NCBI GenBank assembly: GCA_033977485.1
Contig: CM066991.1
Span: 58,275,350-58,339,349 of the forward strand
Direction: 5' to 3'
Origin: Hydrangea macrophylla
Lineage: Eukaryota > Streptophyta > Magnoliopsida > Cornales > Hydrangeaceae
Length of the DNA: 64,000 nt
The position numbers were made by a program, and so were the translations under genes. Under the pieces are notes generated by a model that did not search any database, was not told the origin of the DNA, and saw nothing but the letters and a program-made list of their open reading frames with translations. The first letter of the stretch is position 1. The number at the start of each line of letters is the position of its first letter. Shown here in pieces: positions 11,215-24,034 of this stretch.

Positions 11215-11650
11215 GTATCTCCAACCGAGATACAAAAGTATCGTATCACTCCAACCGATATGCCATTTGACTAATTGACATTTAACATCCCTTTTGAGAT
11301 GCCAAAAATGACGTCTCCAAAAGTGAGATGACATTTAATTGTTTAAGTCATATTATTATATGTTGGTTCATGATAATAAATAAAAATAAATCAAATAAAA
11401 GGAAAATAAAAGAAAATAATGTGTTTGACATATTAGATATGATTTATCTCACCGAATAGGTTAGTATAGCTCAAGTGGCAAAGAGCTTGACATTTATAAG
11501 TCCCCTCTAATGCATAAGTTCGGTGTTCGAACCTCATCCCCCTCCCCTATATAAAAAAAAATAAAAAATGTATCATTTATCTCACCCAAAGTGCCAAATT
11601 TTAATATGTTTGATATGTCAAATATCTTTCCCGGAGATGCTCTTACAAAT
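11215..11650. mobile_element. MITE with AGAGTATCTCC ends, carrying a nested SINE
   Basis: The left end TTAGAGTATCTCCAACCGAG and the right end (reverse complement TAAGAGCATCTCCGGGAAAG) form imperfect terminal inverted repeats of about 22 bp. The interior repeats GAGATGCCAAA/TGACATTTAA wording in both halves. The element has no coding capacity. A SINE with its own target duplication sits inside it, so the MITE is the older insertion. Confidence 0.6.
11457..11574 (+). mobile_element. tRNA-derived SINE nested in MITE
   Basis: An A-box-like TAGCTCAAGTGGCAAAGAGC (11,467-11,486) and a B-box-like GTGTTCGAACC (11,523-11,533) are followed by an A-rich tail. The flanks ATTTATCTCACCGAA (11,442-11,456) and ATTTATCTCACCCAA (11,575-11,589) are a 15-bp target-site duplication with one mismatch, which fixes the boundaries. 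Confidence 0.8.
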
Positions 11651-11779
11651 ATAGTCCCTGTTTAGGGATGAGTCTTATTTTTCAGGCCCATGATAATTTT
11701 CTCTATCTCTAAAGGGCAATGTTTGAAACACAAAAGAGTTACAAAGAGATGGGCCTCATGGATAATTTTAACACGAGTG

Positions 11780-11952
11780 CAGTTTTGCTCATCCCAATTT
11801 GCTCACCTTTGGCTCATCCTCATTTCTCATTGCCTAATGCTGTGAGGTCCAATACTTTACACCATTAATAAATTCTCATTTAATTCTGAGTCCCACTACA
11901 TTAACCAGTAGGAGATGAGGGTGAACAAATGTGAACAAGGGGTGAGAAAAAA
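11780..11952. mobile_element. Small MITE (GCTCATCC/GGGTGAG ends)
   Basis: The left arm TTTGCTCATCCCAATTTGC and the right arm, whose reverse complement reads TTTTCTCACCCCTTGTTCAC, are imperfect inverted copies. A second inner pair is CTCATCCTCATTTCTC against GAGATGAGGGTGAAC. It has no coding capacity. The superfamily is not determined. Confidence 0.55.
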
Positions 11953-12128
11953 TATATTCTTTTGACATAGAGAAATGCTACACATACTAACACATTGCCC
12001 TGTTATGAAATGTGTTGTGTGCGTAACATTTTTGTTTGACATGTTGGGGGAGACTAGGATTAAAGGCTGTGATTAAAAGCCTCCAAAATCTGACGGTCTA
12101 CATAAGAGCGAGACATATATATATAGGG

Positions 12129-13265
12129 GTAATTACACTGACCTCCCTCGAGGTTAGGTCTAATTACACTGACCTCCCTTGTGGTTTCAAAATTACACAG
12201 ACCTCTCCTGAGTTTAGTGTTTAGGTAACAATTTGCCTCCTCCGTTAACTTCCATTAGTAAACCGTTGAATATAATTACACGAACCTCCCCTGAGGTTTT
12301 CAAAAGTACACAAACCTCCCCTAACTTTAGTATTTAGGTAACAATTTACCCCCTTTGCTAGTAAAAGACCATAACAAGATATGCTTAGGCCAGCAAATCT
12401 TTGGGTTAATTTTTCCAAAATACCCTTATAAGCTTTCCAAAATACCCTTACCCTCGTTTTACGATTTTTTTTCTGCCGACCACCAAAAAAAAAAAAAAAA
12501 AAATTGCCATCCACATGTTATGATCCCATGCAAATATGGGGTAAATGTATGGCTAAGATTATAGGGTCACACCATATCAGCATGCTAACATAGTGTGACG
12601 GACTCACTAAATTTAAAATTTTATAAATTAGTCATGACCCCTTTGGAAAATAGGGGATATACGTCTTGCCTAGATGGATATACGTCTTACAAATTAGTAT
12701 GTTGATGTGGTGTGACCCTCTAATCTAGGCAAGACGTACATCCCCTATTTTCAAAGAGGTCATGACTAATTTGTAAAATTTCAAATTTAGTGAGCTCGTC
12801 ACACCATGTTAGCATGCTGATGTGGTGTGACCCTATAATCTCAATCATACATTTACCCCATATTTGCATGGGATCATGACATGTGGATGGCAGTTTTTTA
12901 TTTATTTTTTGTTGAACAGAAAAAAAAAAACATACAACGAGGGTAAGGGTATTTTGGAAAGCTTATAAGGGTATTTTGGAAAAATTAACACAAATATTTG
13001 CTGGCCTAAGCATGTCTTGTTATGGTCTTTTACTAGCATAGGGGGTAAATTGTTACCTAAATACTAAAGTCAGGGGAGGTTTGTGTACTTTTGAAAACCT
13101 CAGGGGAGGTCCGTGTAATTATATTTAACGGTTTACTAACGGAAGTTAACAGAGGGGGCAAATTGTTACCTAAACACTAAACTCAGGGGAGGTATGTGTA
13201 ATTTTAAAAACTACAAGGGAGGTCAGTATAATTAGACCTAACCTCGAGGGAGGTCAGTGTAATTA
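12129..13265. mobile_element. Foldback element with ~545-bp inverted arms
   Basis: The left arm (12,129-12,673) and the right arm (12,720-13,265) are reverse complements over almost their whole length, separated by a loop of about 46 bp. The ends read GTAATTACACTGACCTCCCT. Several GACCTCCCTTG-type units repeat inside each arm. It encodes no protein. Shorter relatives with the same end wording occur at about 24,395-25,172 and partly at 16,755-16,870. If transcribed it would form a very long hairpin RNA. The right edge lies 128 bp upstream of the eS27 start codon. Confidence 0.85.
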
Positions 13266-13393
13266 CTGCATCCATATAAGCATCAAAATAACCCTAAAAT
13301 CTCGTCATCTATCATACTTCATCTGCCTCTTGTGCATTCTCTGACTTCGGCTAGGGTTTACAGCTCTTCTGCAGAGTTCCTTCACTAGCGAAG
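13266..13393 (+). promoter_or_regulatory. eS27 core promoter and 5' leader
   Basis: This 128-bp interval lies between the foldback element and the start codon. It holds a TATA-like ATATAAG at 13,274-13,280, ACCCTAA at 13,291-13,297 and CTAGGGTTTA at 13,361-13,370. The last two match the telo-box motif typical of plant ribosomal protein genes. The transcription start is probably about 13,305-13,320. Anything further upstream is transposon sequence. Confidence 0.5.
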
Positions 13394-14059
<666 letters not shown>

Positions 14060-16750
14060 TGATGGTTAGACATTTTTTGCCCCATTGGTAGAGCTTTTCT
14101 GGTTTGATCTCAAGAATGATGCTAGACAGTTTTTACTTTTTTGGTTCTAGTTTGATTTGGAGATATGTATGCAAGGACCAAATTTTGGATCTCTGATTAC
14201 TTGTAAGCCGATGTTTAATTTTGTTTGGGGAATTGATATCGGATTATATCACTTTTGATTACTTTTGATATCCTGATCAAGCAATTGTTATTTTTACACC
14301 TTATAATCTATGCTATATATCATCATGGCCCAGATTGTTGTATAAAAGGCATCCATGAAAATCTTCCTGCATATGATACGAAATTTTGATGCAAGTTTCA
14401 ATCACTTGAGTATGAAGCATGAGCTCTTCGAAAAAGTCGCCGCACCTACACTAATTGCGCCGGGATTATTCCGAGTTCTTTTCGAGTTCAATTTGGGTTT
14501 TGGGTGAGCAATGATTCATCTAGGTGCCACACGAGTGCAGTCGGGACATTTCGGGGGTGTGGCTCAGGCTTTTTTGTAGCATTCATTTGAAAAAAAAAAA
14601 AGCACAAGTTCTTCATACAATTTTGAGAACTTTGAGGGTTTAAAAGTGTGAATAGAAGATAATAATAACAATTACATAGGGTATACTTCAATGCACTAAT
14701 AGTTGTAGGATAATTTGTATATACTGTTATATAAAAATGTGTTTTTTATATTTTATCCAAGCACTACAGCCGCACCTATACCCTTGTTTTTTGGAAAATT
14801 GGCGAATTCCCTGCACTTGCGTCCCCCGTACCCGAATCTCCACACTCGCACAGATGCTTCCTACCTTGAGTTAGGATGAGTTGGGACTAAGCTTAAGCTT
14901 AATTGAGTTGAGTTATCACCAGTGCATCCGTGTGAGATGTTCATTAGATTGCTGAGCACTTCGAGTTATTTTATTTTTGATACATTATTGGCAAGATGTT
15001 GAAAGTTGATTTTTCATCTATGCCGAGTTGAAATGCTGTTGAAATATATGCTTAACTGTGTCCAAATCTCACTGGGTTTTCATGTTTCACAAGTCCTTAA
15101 AACTGTTCCCCGTCGTGTCATCTTCCTCTTCATACAACCATTAAATTGCAGTATGGGTCTTTTTGGTTCATAGTTAATAATTCATAGGAGGATGGTTGAT
15201 GCCCTTAAATGATCCACCTTTTCGCTTGAACAATGAAAGTTTTGATTATCTAGCGTTCCGCATAGTTGCTAACAGTATAGAGCTACAAAATTCACCTACC
15301 CAATTTAACTTGAACAAAGAAGGTTTTGACTATCTAGTGTTTCCTAACAGATAGAGCTGCTAAATACAGCTGCCCAATTTTCCTCCCTACACCCACATGC
15401 AGGGGTATTAAGCAACTGGGGTATTTCAGTTCATCACGACTTGTTGCGGTAGCATTCACTAGTTTAGAATTTGATTTAAAAGCGAAATTGTGAAGAAGAT
15501 TGCTCCATTATTTTAACGATTAATTGGAAAATGAATTGATTTCTATCCCCATCTCATGAAATTGTTTTATCCTTTGGTTAAAAGGGTAGTAAACAGAATA
15601 TTGTTTGGCATTTCCTTGGCCTATTTTTGATGCAACATATCATGGTGACAACTATTTTGAGTGTACGTTATTACTATATTTGTGGTAGGAAGGTAATGTT
15701 ATTATCTGTTTCCTGAATGAAACCGAATGTGTTCTATTGCCTGTGGTTTTGAACTGCGGTAACAATTTGAACATCTTATCGATTGGTTTGAGTTGTAGAG
15801 AGAGGTGGATACGGCCTGAGCTGACTATTACTACGACTTTATAGTCTCCGAACTATATAACCTCTGTGGTATGGCTAGCCGATAGCACGAAGTGTAACAT
15901 GTTGCTGGAGTTGGGCCCTTGAGCGCTCGTGTGCAATGCTTACTCTTTCAAATAAAGAGATTCCTTTTTGCTTGGCAAAGAAAGAAATAAAAACCTTTTT
16001 TTTTTTTTTTTTAACTTTTGTTAGTGTTCTCATATTTTTTTTTTGGATTATCTGAAGTCTTAATTTTGCTTTTTGTTTGATTGTTCTTGATTTTTCATGT
16101 GCCATTTGTTATTTTCTTGTTTTCTAGTTTTCGTTTATGGGATTTCTAAATCTCGGTTTTGCCCGTTGTTTTATTCTCGATTTTTCTAGTTGAAGGTTTT
16201 GTTTCTGGAATTTTTGCGAATTTCTTTTGCATGTTGATGTTTCATTGTTCTCTTGGTTTCCAAGTTCCAATTTTTTTTTTCCGGTTGAAACTTCTAATCT
16301 TTATTTAGCATATTGTGCTTGTTGATTTTTCATGGACTTTTTTTTAATCTGAAGTTTTTTTTTTGGAATTCCTTGGCAGTAGTGGTTGTCAAAGTAACTA
16401 CCATTTTTAACAAGTGAAGTTGCTTTGGTGCCAACCAGTTTGCTCTGCCCTTACTGAATCTCAGTTTTGCATATTGTTGTTTTAATGTGTTTGTTTTCCA
16501 AGTCGCATTTTTTTGTTTGAAATTTTTTTTTTTTCTTGTTTATCAAAATATATATTTTTTTTTAATCTTGATTTTCCATAGTGTTATTTTATTGTTCAAA
16601 TCCCACGTGTGATGGTGCTATTTTTGAACTATGGTTATGCCCTTATGGGGCTTCTATGTGAATTTTGATGAATTAACCAGGATTTATGATATTTAATAAT
16701 CAACTTAGGGTGTATTTGATAATCAATGATGAAAATTTTCAGCACTTATT
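14060..16750. other. eS27 3' region and non-coding spacer
   Basis: The first 250-300 bases are probably the eS27 3' untranslated region. The rest is AT-rich and has no supported gene. A roughly 84-bp imperfect tandem duplication lies at about 15,225-15,379 (CTTGAACAA...GTTTTGA...ATCTAG in each copy). Poly-T-rich text at 15,990-16,560 shows loose repetition of TTGATTTTTC words, but I could not assign it to an element. Confidence 0.5.
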
Positions 16751-16754
16751 ATTT

Positions 16755-17345
16755 TGGTAAATATCATTGACCTCCTTAAGGTATGACCTAATATCAAAGA
16801 TCTCTTTTGGATTTTGAATAATAACATTGACCCCCATTATTATTAAAACTAACCTCGCTTCTATTAACTGTGGTTCATGAATTTTTGTGATGTTAGCAAA
16901 TTTTAAAGGTGAATTGACAGTGTTGCCTTCATTTTTGACTAATTGACCAAAATAATCTCACAAGCTTGTGTCTGATGACAGAAATTCCCCGCACATTTGG
17001 TATTTTAAGGTGTGGACTCAAGCTCCCCATTGATTTTTGAAAATTTGTATTTGTATGTAGTAACAAGATTTTATTTTCTTATACTTTTAGACTTGGTAAT
17101 ATTAATTTTTCTAATGTGACATTTGGTAGTAATTTTTAAGTACATTTTGTTAGGTACAATGTAAAAAAAAAAGTTATATAGGGTAGAATAAATGTTCTAA
17201 AATATTGTGACTTTGATGTATATATCATACAATGATTAGAAGATTTCTTGAGTTTTTGTATTAATTTATAGCATTAGCTTACATCATATGCGAGAAAATA
17301 TCTATGAACAAAACCAAAAAAATATTCGCAGGGGAGCACTGCCCC
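16755..17345. other. Non-coding spacer with partial GACCTCC repeat
   Basis: 16,755-16,870 carries ATTGACCTCCTTAAGG and ACATTGACCCCC, related to the ends of the foldback family at 12,129-13,265. A matching opposite end is not obvious nearby. The remainder is AT-rich with no gene. Confidence 0.35.
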
Positions 17346-17377
17346 TGAACCCTCAAGCGTGACCATAAATGTATATT

Positions 17378-17490
17378 CGTCGAGCGGGCTGTAGCCCAAT
17401 TGGCATAGTCTCTCTCTTCCCAGTGAGGAGGGAGAGGGTTCGAATTCCCATAGGAGATTCTGGCTGTTTGCCCCCCCCCCCAGTTATTTT
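17378..17490 (+). mobile_element. tRNA-related SINE head
   Basis: A-box-like GTAGCCCAATTGGCATAGTC (17,391-17,410) and B-box-like GGGTTCGAATTCCC (17,436-17,449) have tRNA-like spacing, followed by a C run. The acceptor and anticodon arms do not pair as in a tRNA, so a SINE is more likely than a tRNA gene. No target-site duplication was found. Confidence 0.5.
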
Positions 17491-17569
17491 TCAGTCAGAA
17501 ATAGAGAGAGATGAAATACATAAGATGTCACATAAAAGACATTCCAATCCACTTTATTTTTTCATCTAA

Positions 17570-18350
17570 CTAGTTACACACCCGTGTATACGCACGGAAA
17601 TTTGTCAACAAATAGAAATGCATACCAAATTTAATAGCATAAAATTCATCCAACAATTTAAATATTTTTTTCAATTTAACCATATAATACAAATTTGTAC
17701 AAATAACAGTAAAAACATTCTCAACCTGAAGCTTAGAGATTGAATGGAAAGAAATGCACTATAGAGGACATCCTACAAAGATTTATCACAACTTATAGTC
17801 TACTAAATAAAATCCAATTATATTTCAATAAAAAAAAATAAAATAAAAAATTCAATAATCATGTTATCCCAAGATTGCTTAAATAAAATTATTTATAGTA
17901 CATCATAAATATGAAATAATACACATGGACAAGTATGATAGTATTTGAAAATGTAAAACTAAGATATATAAAACACATTCTAAGGAGAAGGAGATTTTCA
18001 TATTGATGCTTCTATTTCAATTCATTGATTAAATTATTCAAATAGCAGGATTACATATGTATTGATATATAGGATCCCAAATATAATATATCTATTCAAG
18101 TTCATGTATCCATTATATTTAATATCATTTTTCTTCCAAGACTACTTTAAGACTAATACATGAACTGATGAACCTATGTAATACATAAATAAACAAATGC
18201 AAAAAATAGATTCAATGAACTTAATTGTAAAAAGACATGTTATGTATGCATGAACCATCTAAATATCTAATAAAAAAACACAAAAAATAAACAAACAAAT
18301 GCCACATAGGATTTTTGGTGCAAGGAGAGTTGATGATGTGGAAGCTTGTA
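17570..18350 (-). mobile_element. Helitron-like 3' terminus (candidate)
   Basis: Read on the minus strand, a CCGTG...CACGG hairpin (stem arms 17,582-17,586 and 17,593-17,597) is followed about eight bases later by CTAG at 17,570-17,573. A short GC-rich hairpin just before CTRR is the hallmark of a Helitron 3' end. The 5' TC end was not located, so the right boundary given is only a limit. No Rep/helicase sequence is present, so the element would be non-autonomous. Confidence 0.4.
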
Positions 18351-18381
18351 AAGGCTTCATTTGCTTCGATCTTTATATATA

Positions 18382-18860
18382 CTAGCATATAACTCGCGCG
18401 ATGCGCGTATACTTATTGTGATCGTATTGCATATTCAACAATATCAAATAATACAAGACAAAAATAAAGCAAACATGCAAAGAACAACTTCCAACAAAGC
18501 AATCCTAGCATTGGAACAAAATTCAATTATAGATAAGCAAAAAACAAAAAAATTAAGAAATAATCTGAGACCTCGAGCTAGAGAGGTTAAGAGAAATAGA
18601 ACTGCCTAGAATACCTGATGTTTAGTGCAGATGCCTAGAATACAAAGACATGATCGTTTGTGGTCCCTTACATTGATGGTAATATATATTCTCTAAACAC
18701 GAAATATACATAGAAGTAATGAGAACACCCTTCACAATGCCAAATTTTGTAGCCCTTCACCACCTCCACTAAATAAAAGCTTTCTTATGAGCTACCGCTA
18801 ACATAATATAGAAAAAATCCGCCCTCTTAATTTTACACCCTCTGCTCGAAAGTAGAGCTC
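18382..18860 (-). mobile_element. Second Helitron-like 3' terminus (candidate)
   Basis: On the minus strand a perfect CGCGC-loop-GCGCG hairpin (18,395-18,407) lies nine bases before CTAG (18,382-18,385), the textbook Helitron 3' architecture. The 5' end is not identified, so the right limit is arbitrary. The interior is AT-rich and non-coding. Confidence 0.45.
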
Positions 18861-18867
18861 CTCTAAA

Positions 18868-20751
18868 TGTCACGTCCCAAAATCGCACAAACGATTCTAG
18901 GACACGTGGCATGCCATCAAGGCTCTCATTATTCTCCTAAAGATCCATAATTAACCATAAAATCAGAGTTATAGAAAGTCTTTCCCATTTAAAACATTTC
19001 ATTTTGAAACAGGGTAATCCATTCGACTGATCGGCGATTCGGTCAACTGGAAATGCAAATTACAGAGAGCACTATTCTAGGAATCTCCTGGTCCGGTCGA
19101 CTGAATCCCTGCCCAGTTGACTGAAACCCTTGGTTCCCAAAATAGTAGAGTTCTGGAACACGATCCAATCGACTAGATCAAACACCCGGTCGACTGGTTC
19201 GCAGCAGTAGAAGCCAATTCTGCAGCAACCTCTGGCTAAACCAAAACCAAACCAAACACAACACGCTCAATTCCTGGTAAAAATGCGATAAAACCAAATG
19301 CAACCAACATGATACAAACTATATACTACCTGAATTAAACTTACTACTAGTCTATTACATGATTCAAGTGACTGAAATAAACCATTAACTAAACAAACAT
19401 TGTCTTGAACCCACACTACCAACCTAACTTGTCGTGAGTTTAAAGCAAACTAACTAACTCAGCCATATTACCAGTTTTAGAGCAAAAGAATACAATGTTA
19501 ACTACAATAGCTATGGTCGTTTCCCAAAATTCCCACATTCCTTGCTGATTACCATTTCTTCAATCCTTTGATGCCTTGCCCTTATCACCTACAATGGTTG
19601 TTCAATAACCACTACAATATATAAGTTATATGCTGATGAATGCCAACAATTATAAACATAAATTATAGACATGCACAATTTCATCTTTCTATACATCACT
19701 ATGGTCTCCGGGAACGCAAGTACCGACCACCCTTTCACGTTAGCCCGCAACTACTCTATTAGTCCGCGCGACTAACTGAGTTCTACACCTCTTTCTTCCA
19801 GGCGTGCAACCTCATGGCCAATTTGGCACCTGGTCTCATAACTTTGATGACAAGTACAAGTTTCCATTTGACCCACATTAACAACTCAACATACTCATAT
19901 AAATTCATCACATCATGCTATTACAATACAAATGGGTCATATTAACCATATGAGTTTGCCCAATAATAACTAAATAGGTTAAATTATACAAAATAGACAT
20001 GCTTATCATCACAAAGATCATCTCAAACATCAAATTATCCAGATTCTATAATTGTTGTCACTCACCTCTTAGATTTCGCTCCTAAACGCAGAATTAAGAG
20101 CCTAGTAATATCTAGGTACAATTCCTATACAAATATTACAAATTTTAAGCTAAACTCCCAAATTAGGACGTAGAAAAACTATCATAGAATTTGAAAGAAT
20201 GGTACTATTGCATTAGACTCACCTCTAGGAGTCCGAATATGTAGCCTATTTCGAAATTGAACGTCAAACGGCCTGTCGTTTGGCGTCGTGAACGTCGTTG
20301 AGTTGTCGTCGAGATTTTTGAATGAAATCTCTGTATCTAAATCGAAAATTGAAGAATAAGATCAAGGAATTGGCATGTGTCACTTAGGACACATGTCACC
20401 CAACATGTAATTCTAAGGTTTGGTGTTACTATGGTTACCTCCCCACATTTTATAAGTTTTACATTTATACACCTGCTAATAATGAAACTTATAAAAACTA
20501 TCCCAAACTTAAATGGGTGTTTGTCTATGTCACGTATGTGTCCTATTAAGTGATCCCACATAATATTATGAAGTTATTAATTAACCTACTAATTATGCAA
20601 CGTGTCCAATTCGTCCTCACAAAGGTATTCCTAACGAATCACAGAAATGATCTCTAACAATTAAAATGCTATTTAAGCAACATAATATTATAATCACATA
20701 TGCCTTAATAAACATTTAAGCACATAAGAATTACTCTGCATATCTGTCGCA
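18868..20751 (+). mobile_element. Putative solo LTR
   Basis: A long non-coding block starts TGTCACGTCCCAAAAT and seems to end ...ATCTGTCGCA. TGTCACG starts are common in plant Ty3/gypsy LTRs. No coding sequence adjoins either end and no matching 5-bp target duplication was seen. Several GGTCGACTG or CAGTTGACTG words occur at 19,020-19,200. The assignment rests on the start motif and the block's lack of genes. Confidence 0.35.
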
Positions 20752-20890
20752 TCATACGGGGACCTCCACCCTACCAAACCCGACTCCACCCGACCCCACC
20801 CGTGGCTAGTTGGTTGAGTCACGAGTTTCACAAGGCAAACCCGATAGCCCTCGGATCGGATGTCGGTTCTTCCATGTAAAACCCGACGTC

Positions 20891-20952
20891 ACCCGACCCG
20901 ACCCGACCCGACCCGACCCGACCCGACCCGACCCGACCCGACCCGACCCGAC
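20891..20952 (+). repeat. (ACCCG)n pentanucleotide repeat
   Basis: About twelve perfect units within the larger ACCCG-rich element. Confidence 0.95.
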
Positions 20953-21138
20953 TAAATTAGAATGTTATACATATTATACATATACTTCACTTCTCTCTCA
21001 TCCTCACACACACACAAACCCCCAAATCAACAAAGTAGATTAGCAGACCATGAACTTCTCTCTCATCCTCACACACAAACCCCCAAATCAACAAGTACTT
21101 GGACTCTATGACAGAACTTCTTTTCGAAACCCAGGTCT

Positions 21139-21415
21139 GTGCTCTCTCTCTCTCTCTCTCTCTCTTCTTCTTCTTCTTCTTCTTCACCGATTCTTCTTCT
21201 TCTTCTCGGCTTCTTCTTCACAGATTCTTCTTCTTCTTCTTCTTCTTCTTCTTCTTTTTCTTCTTCTTCTTCTTCTTCTTTTTCTTCTTCTTCACCGATT
21301 CTTCTTCTTCTTCTCGGCTTCTTCTTCTTCTTCTTCACAGATTCTTCTTCCCCTTCTTCTTCCTCATCTTCTTCTTCTTCTTCTCCGATTCTTCTTTTTT
21401 TCTTCTTGTTCAGAT
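21139..21415 (+). repeat. (CT)n and (TTC)n microsatellites
   Basis: A dinucleotide CT tract followed by long, slightly interrupted TTC arrays. It explains all overlapping open frames on both strands. Confidence 0.95.
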
Positions 21416-21770
21416 TTTGGCACTCTACTCCTCTCATCTTCTTAGATCTACTCCTCTCATCTTCTTAGATCTAGTACTCCTCTCATCTACTTTTCTTGTT
21501 CTTTCCAACCAGATCCGCATTTGATTTTTAAGGAAATAGATGATGGTCTCTCTGGTTTTATCCCCAAAACAAGTGAAAAACAGCCCACCATGGCCCATTC
21601 AGGTCTCACCCGAAACCGAACCGAACCCACCCGAGCCCGATGGGTCGGTTCACCCGATATTTGTGAGTGGATGACGGGTGGAGAAGTGCTAACCCGACTG
21701 ACATTCGGGTGGATGATCGGGTGAGGGCTAGACCCGACTCACCCGACCCGTGGACACCCCTATTTGAGGG

Positions 21771-23463
21771 TGTATTTGGGTGTGGGTCCCACAGGAATTT
21801 TTAAAATTTTGCTTAGAGACCCCTGTGGGTCATTTGGTGTGTGGTTTAGTGTGTGTATGTATCATTTTTGTATGTAAATATATATATATATATATATGCA
21901 TACACCAATACATACATGTAGAGTGTTCATATACGGTTTCATTTTTTTTTTTGGGCTAAACATTCATGTACGTGCATAATGTAACATTTTTTATTTCTCA
22001 ATGAAGGTAAGCAAATAGAGCAATGATATGCTTCCTAAATTTTTGTAATCGAAATGAGTTCTTAACACAATATATACCCGTGTTAGTGAAATCTGCTTTA
22101 ATAGTTGTGGGACCACTTTAATGTTCTCTAAGAAAAATCCAGAAGGTCCACCGACATCTGTATTGGAAAACACATTTAGGATACTCATTTCAGAACTGTA
22201 GCTTTATTCAATTTAAATATACACAGTAATAAACACAACATTGAGATAGACAAAAATTACATAGTAACCTACACGTAGCAAAAATTTTGAGATCAATATA
22301 TACCATCTTTACCTTAAATTATAAACTGCAGTAATAGTAATGAACATGTTTAAATCCGCGCCAGATTAATTGCATTCCACACAACATGGTCTTTGATAAG
22401 CATGCAAGGCAAATATGAATCTGCAATGGAGATGAAATGAAGGTGGTGATTTTTGATTTTTTAGAGACATGTTTTGGCAGCTGTTATTTCTTTTCTTTTT
22501 GTAATTCGAAATTCAAATTATGAAAGTTAATGACATTTTAGTATCTCTGATATTTTTTTAGAAGTAAAATCTTATTGGTTATATTGTAAATATGATTGAT
22601 AGAGAGTATAAATTAGGTACCCTTACTTCTCCATTCTATAGTAGTATAGAAGTATAGATTTCTGTCAAAAATTTACCTTTTTTTTTAAGGATGTGTCAAA
22701 ATATTACTTGGTTCATATTAATTGTTGTCATGTGGATGGCCATATAATATAGCCAATGATGAATGTGGCACCACCTAACATTGTACTTCTTTAAACAATT
22801 TTTTATGGTAAAAAATACTGTCATTTTTATAAAACGAGAGATATGATAACCTATTTAGAAAAAAATTTATCTTTTTGGTATGCTTTCTAAAGGCTGACTA
22901 ATTATTTTTTTGAAAAGAAAAAAAAAATTAATAATCTCGTACATAGCATGAGTCAACGGTAGTATATAATATTTGAATGATATCTATACCAACGTGGAAG
23001 AACAACGGCCCTAGAATTGTGTTTCCACCGCTCCACGTGGCAGTGTGAATTGAAGTAAATGGGGAGAGCGAGGTGGCCTGGTAAGGTAGGCAAGAATAGA
23101 CAACGCGGCGAAAGGAGAGCCACACACGGAAGGATTCAAGGAGTCTTTAATGAGGGGCTAAAATTACAAAAATATACAAACCAAAAGGGTGGTTTTCCCT
23201 CTTTGGCCCATATGTTCAAGTGTGTCGTATGGGTTTGTTTTTATAGATCCTACATTATGAGGCTGGTATGGATGCGTGTGTTCTTGCATAGAGTCAAAAA
23301 AAAAAAAGAAGGTAAATTCCAAAATTGGCAAAATTGGTTTCAAAAGAGCCACACAGGATAGGAGAGAGATAAACACATCATTTGGGTTGTAATTCAAAAG
23401 TTATGTTTTTAGGTGTGTTCCAATCTTTACTCTTTATTTATGTAATAGAGATAAAGATATATA
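21771..23463. other. AT-rich spacer, no gene
   Basis: Contains a (TA)n tract near 21,880-21,897 and scattered AT-rich repeats. A fragment of GAGAGAGATAAACACATC wording at about 23,360-23,380 resembles one arm of the palindromic MITE family described at 24-25 kb. No protein-coding similarity was recognised. Confidence 0.5.
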
Positions 23464-23977
23464 CTCCCGCCGTCACATTTTATGTGTCCCTTTTAGGGAA
23501 TCCAACTATTTAAGAGGACAAAATGAATCTACACCTACTTTCCAGAATTACCCATAACTATTGCACTTTTTTTCTTTTTTTTTTTAATTTTGTTTTGGTG
23601 TTGATTGGAAGGAAGGGTAGTTTGGAAAGTTAAGTCAAATTTGCATGCTAATTTAGAAAAGTGGACAACAATTTTGAAACATCCTAAAAAGAAAAGGTAC
23701 ATCACCTCCTCTCCCCCCAAGTGGGAGGGGATGAGTTCAAATCTCCCCATGGGGGAGTGGGGGGGTTTTTCCCCTTCTTCTTGTATAATGCCCCGTGTGC
23801 TCGTGTCGATTCTACCTCTTAGATTCTACTACTTGATTCAGTTGATTGTGTTTGTGTGTGTGTGTGTGGGTGTGTGCGTGCGTGTGTGTGTGGTGTGAGT
23901 CATTCAGGTAAGTCATAAAAAAAAAAATAAAAAAAAAAAAATATGAAAAGTGGACACATAAAATGTGACGGAGGGAG
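23464..23977. mobile_element. Stowaway-type MITE with internal insertion
   Basis: The terminal inverted repeats read CTCCCGCCGTCACATTTTAT at the left and CTCCCTCCGTCACATTTTAT (reverse complement) at the right, flanked by TA on both sides. This is the Stowaway (Tc1/mariner) signature. At 514 bp it is longer than typical. The middle (about 23,690-23,900) has GGGATGAGTTCAAATCTCC, resembling a SINE B box, and a (TG)n tract, suggesting a secondary insertion. Confidence 0.75.
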
Positions 23978-24034
23978 TAGATAGATGTGGGTACATTCAT
24001 TTATATATGAGTAATTCTTAGAATAGAACTTTTA

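Larger units (their letters stand above)
20757..21770. mobile_element. ACCCG-repeat element with pyrimidine microsatellites
   Basis: Both ends are rich in ACCCGA words. The right end, read on the minus strand, starts TAGGGGTGTCCACGGGTCGGG, a common start of non-autonomous hAT-type elements. Inside are (ACCCG)n at 20,891-20,952, a 50-60-bp duplication around ACACAAACCCCCAAATCAAC (about 21,000-21,095), (CT)n at about 21,139-21,166 and (TTC)n to 21,415. Long open frames across the microsatellites encode only Ser/Leu/Phe or Glu/Lys runs and are not genes. Confidence 0.45.

Noticed and set aside
17369..17500. tRNA gene
   Set aside because: A- and B-box-like words are present but the cloverleaf does not form and there is no acceptor stem; a SINE head is more likely.
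21050..21524. Several overlapping open frames of 100-140 codons on both strands
   Set aside because: They are translations of (CT)n and (TTC)n microsatellites (Ser/Leu/Phe or Glu/Lys runs) with no domain.
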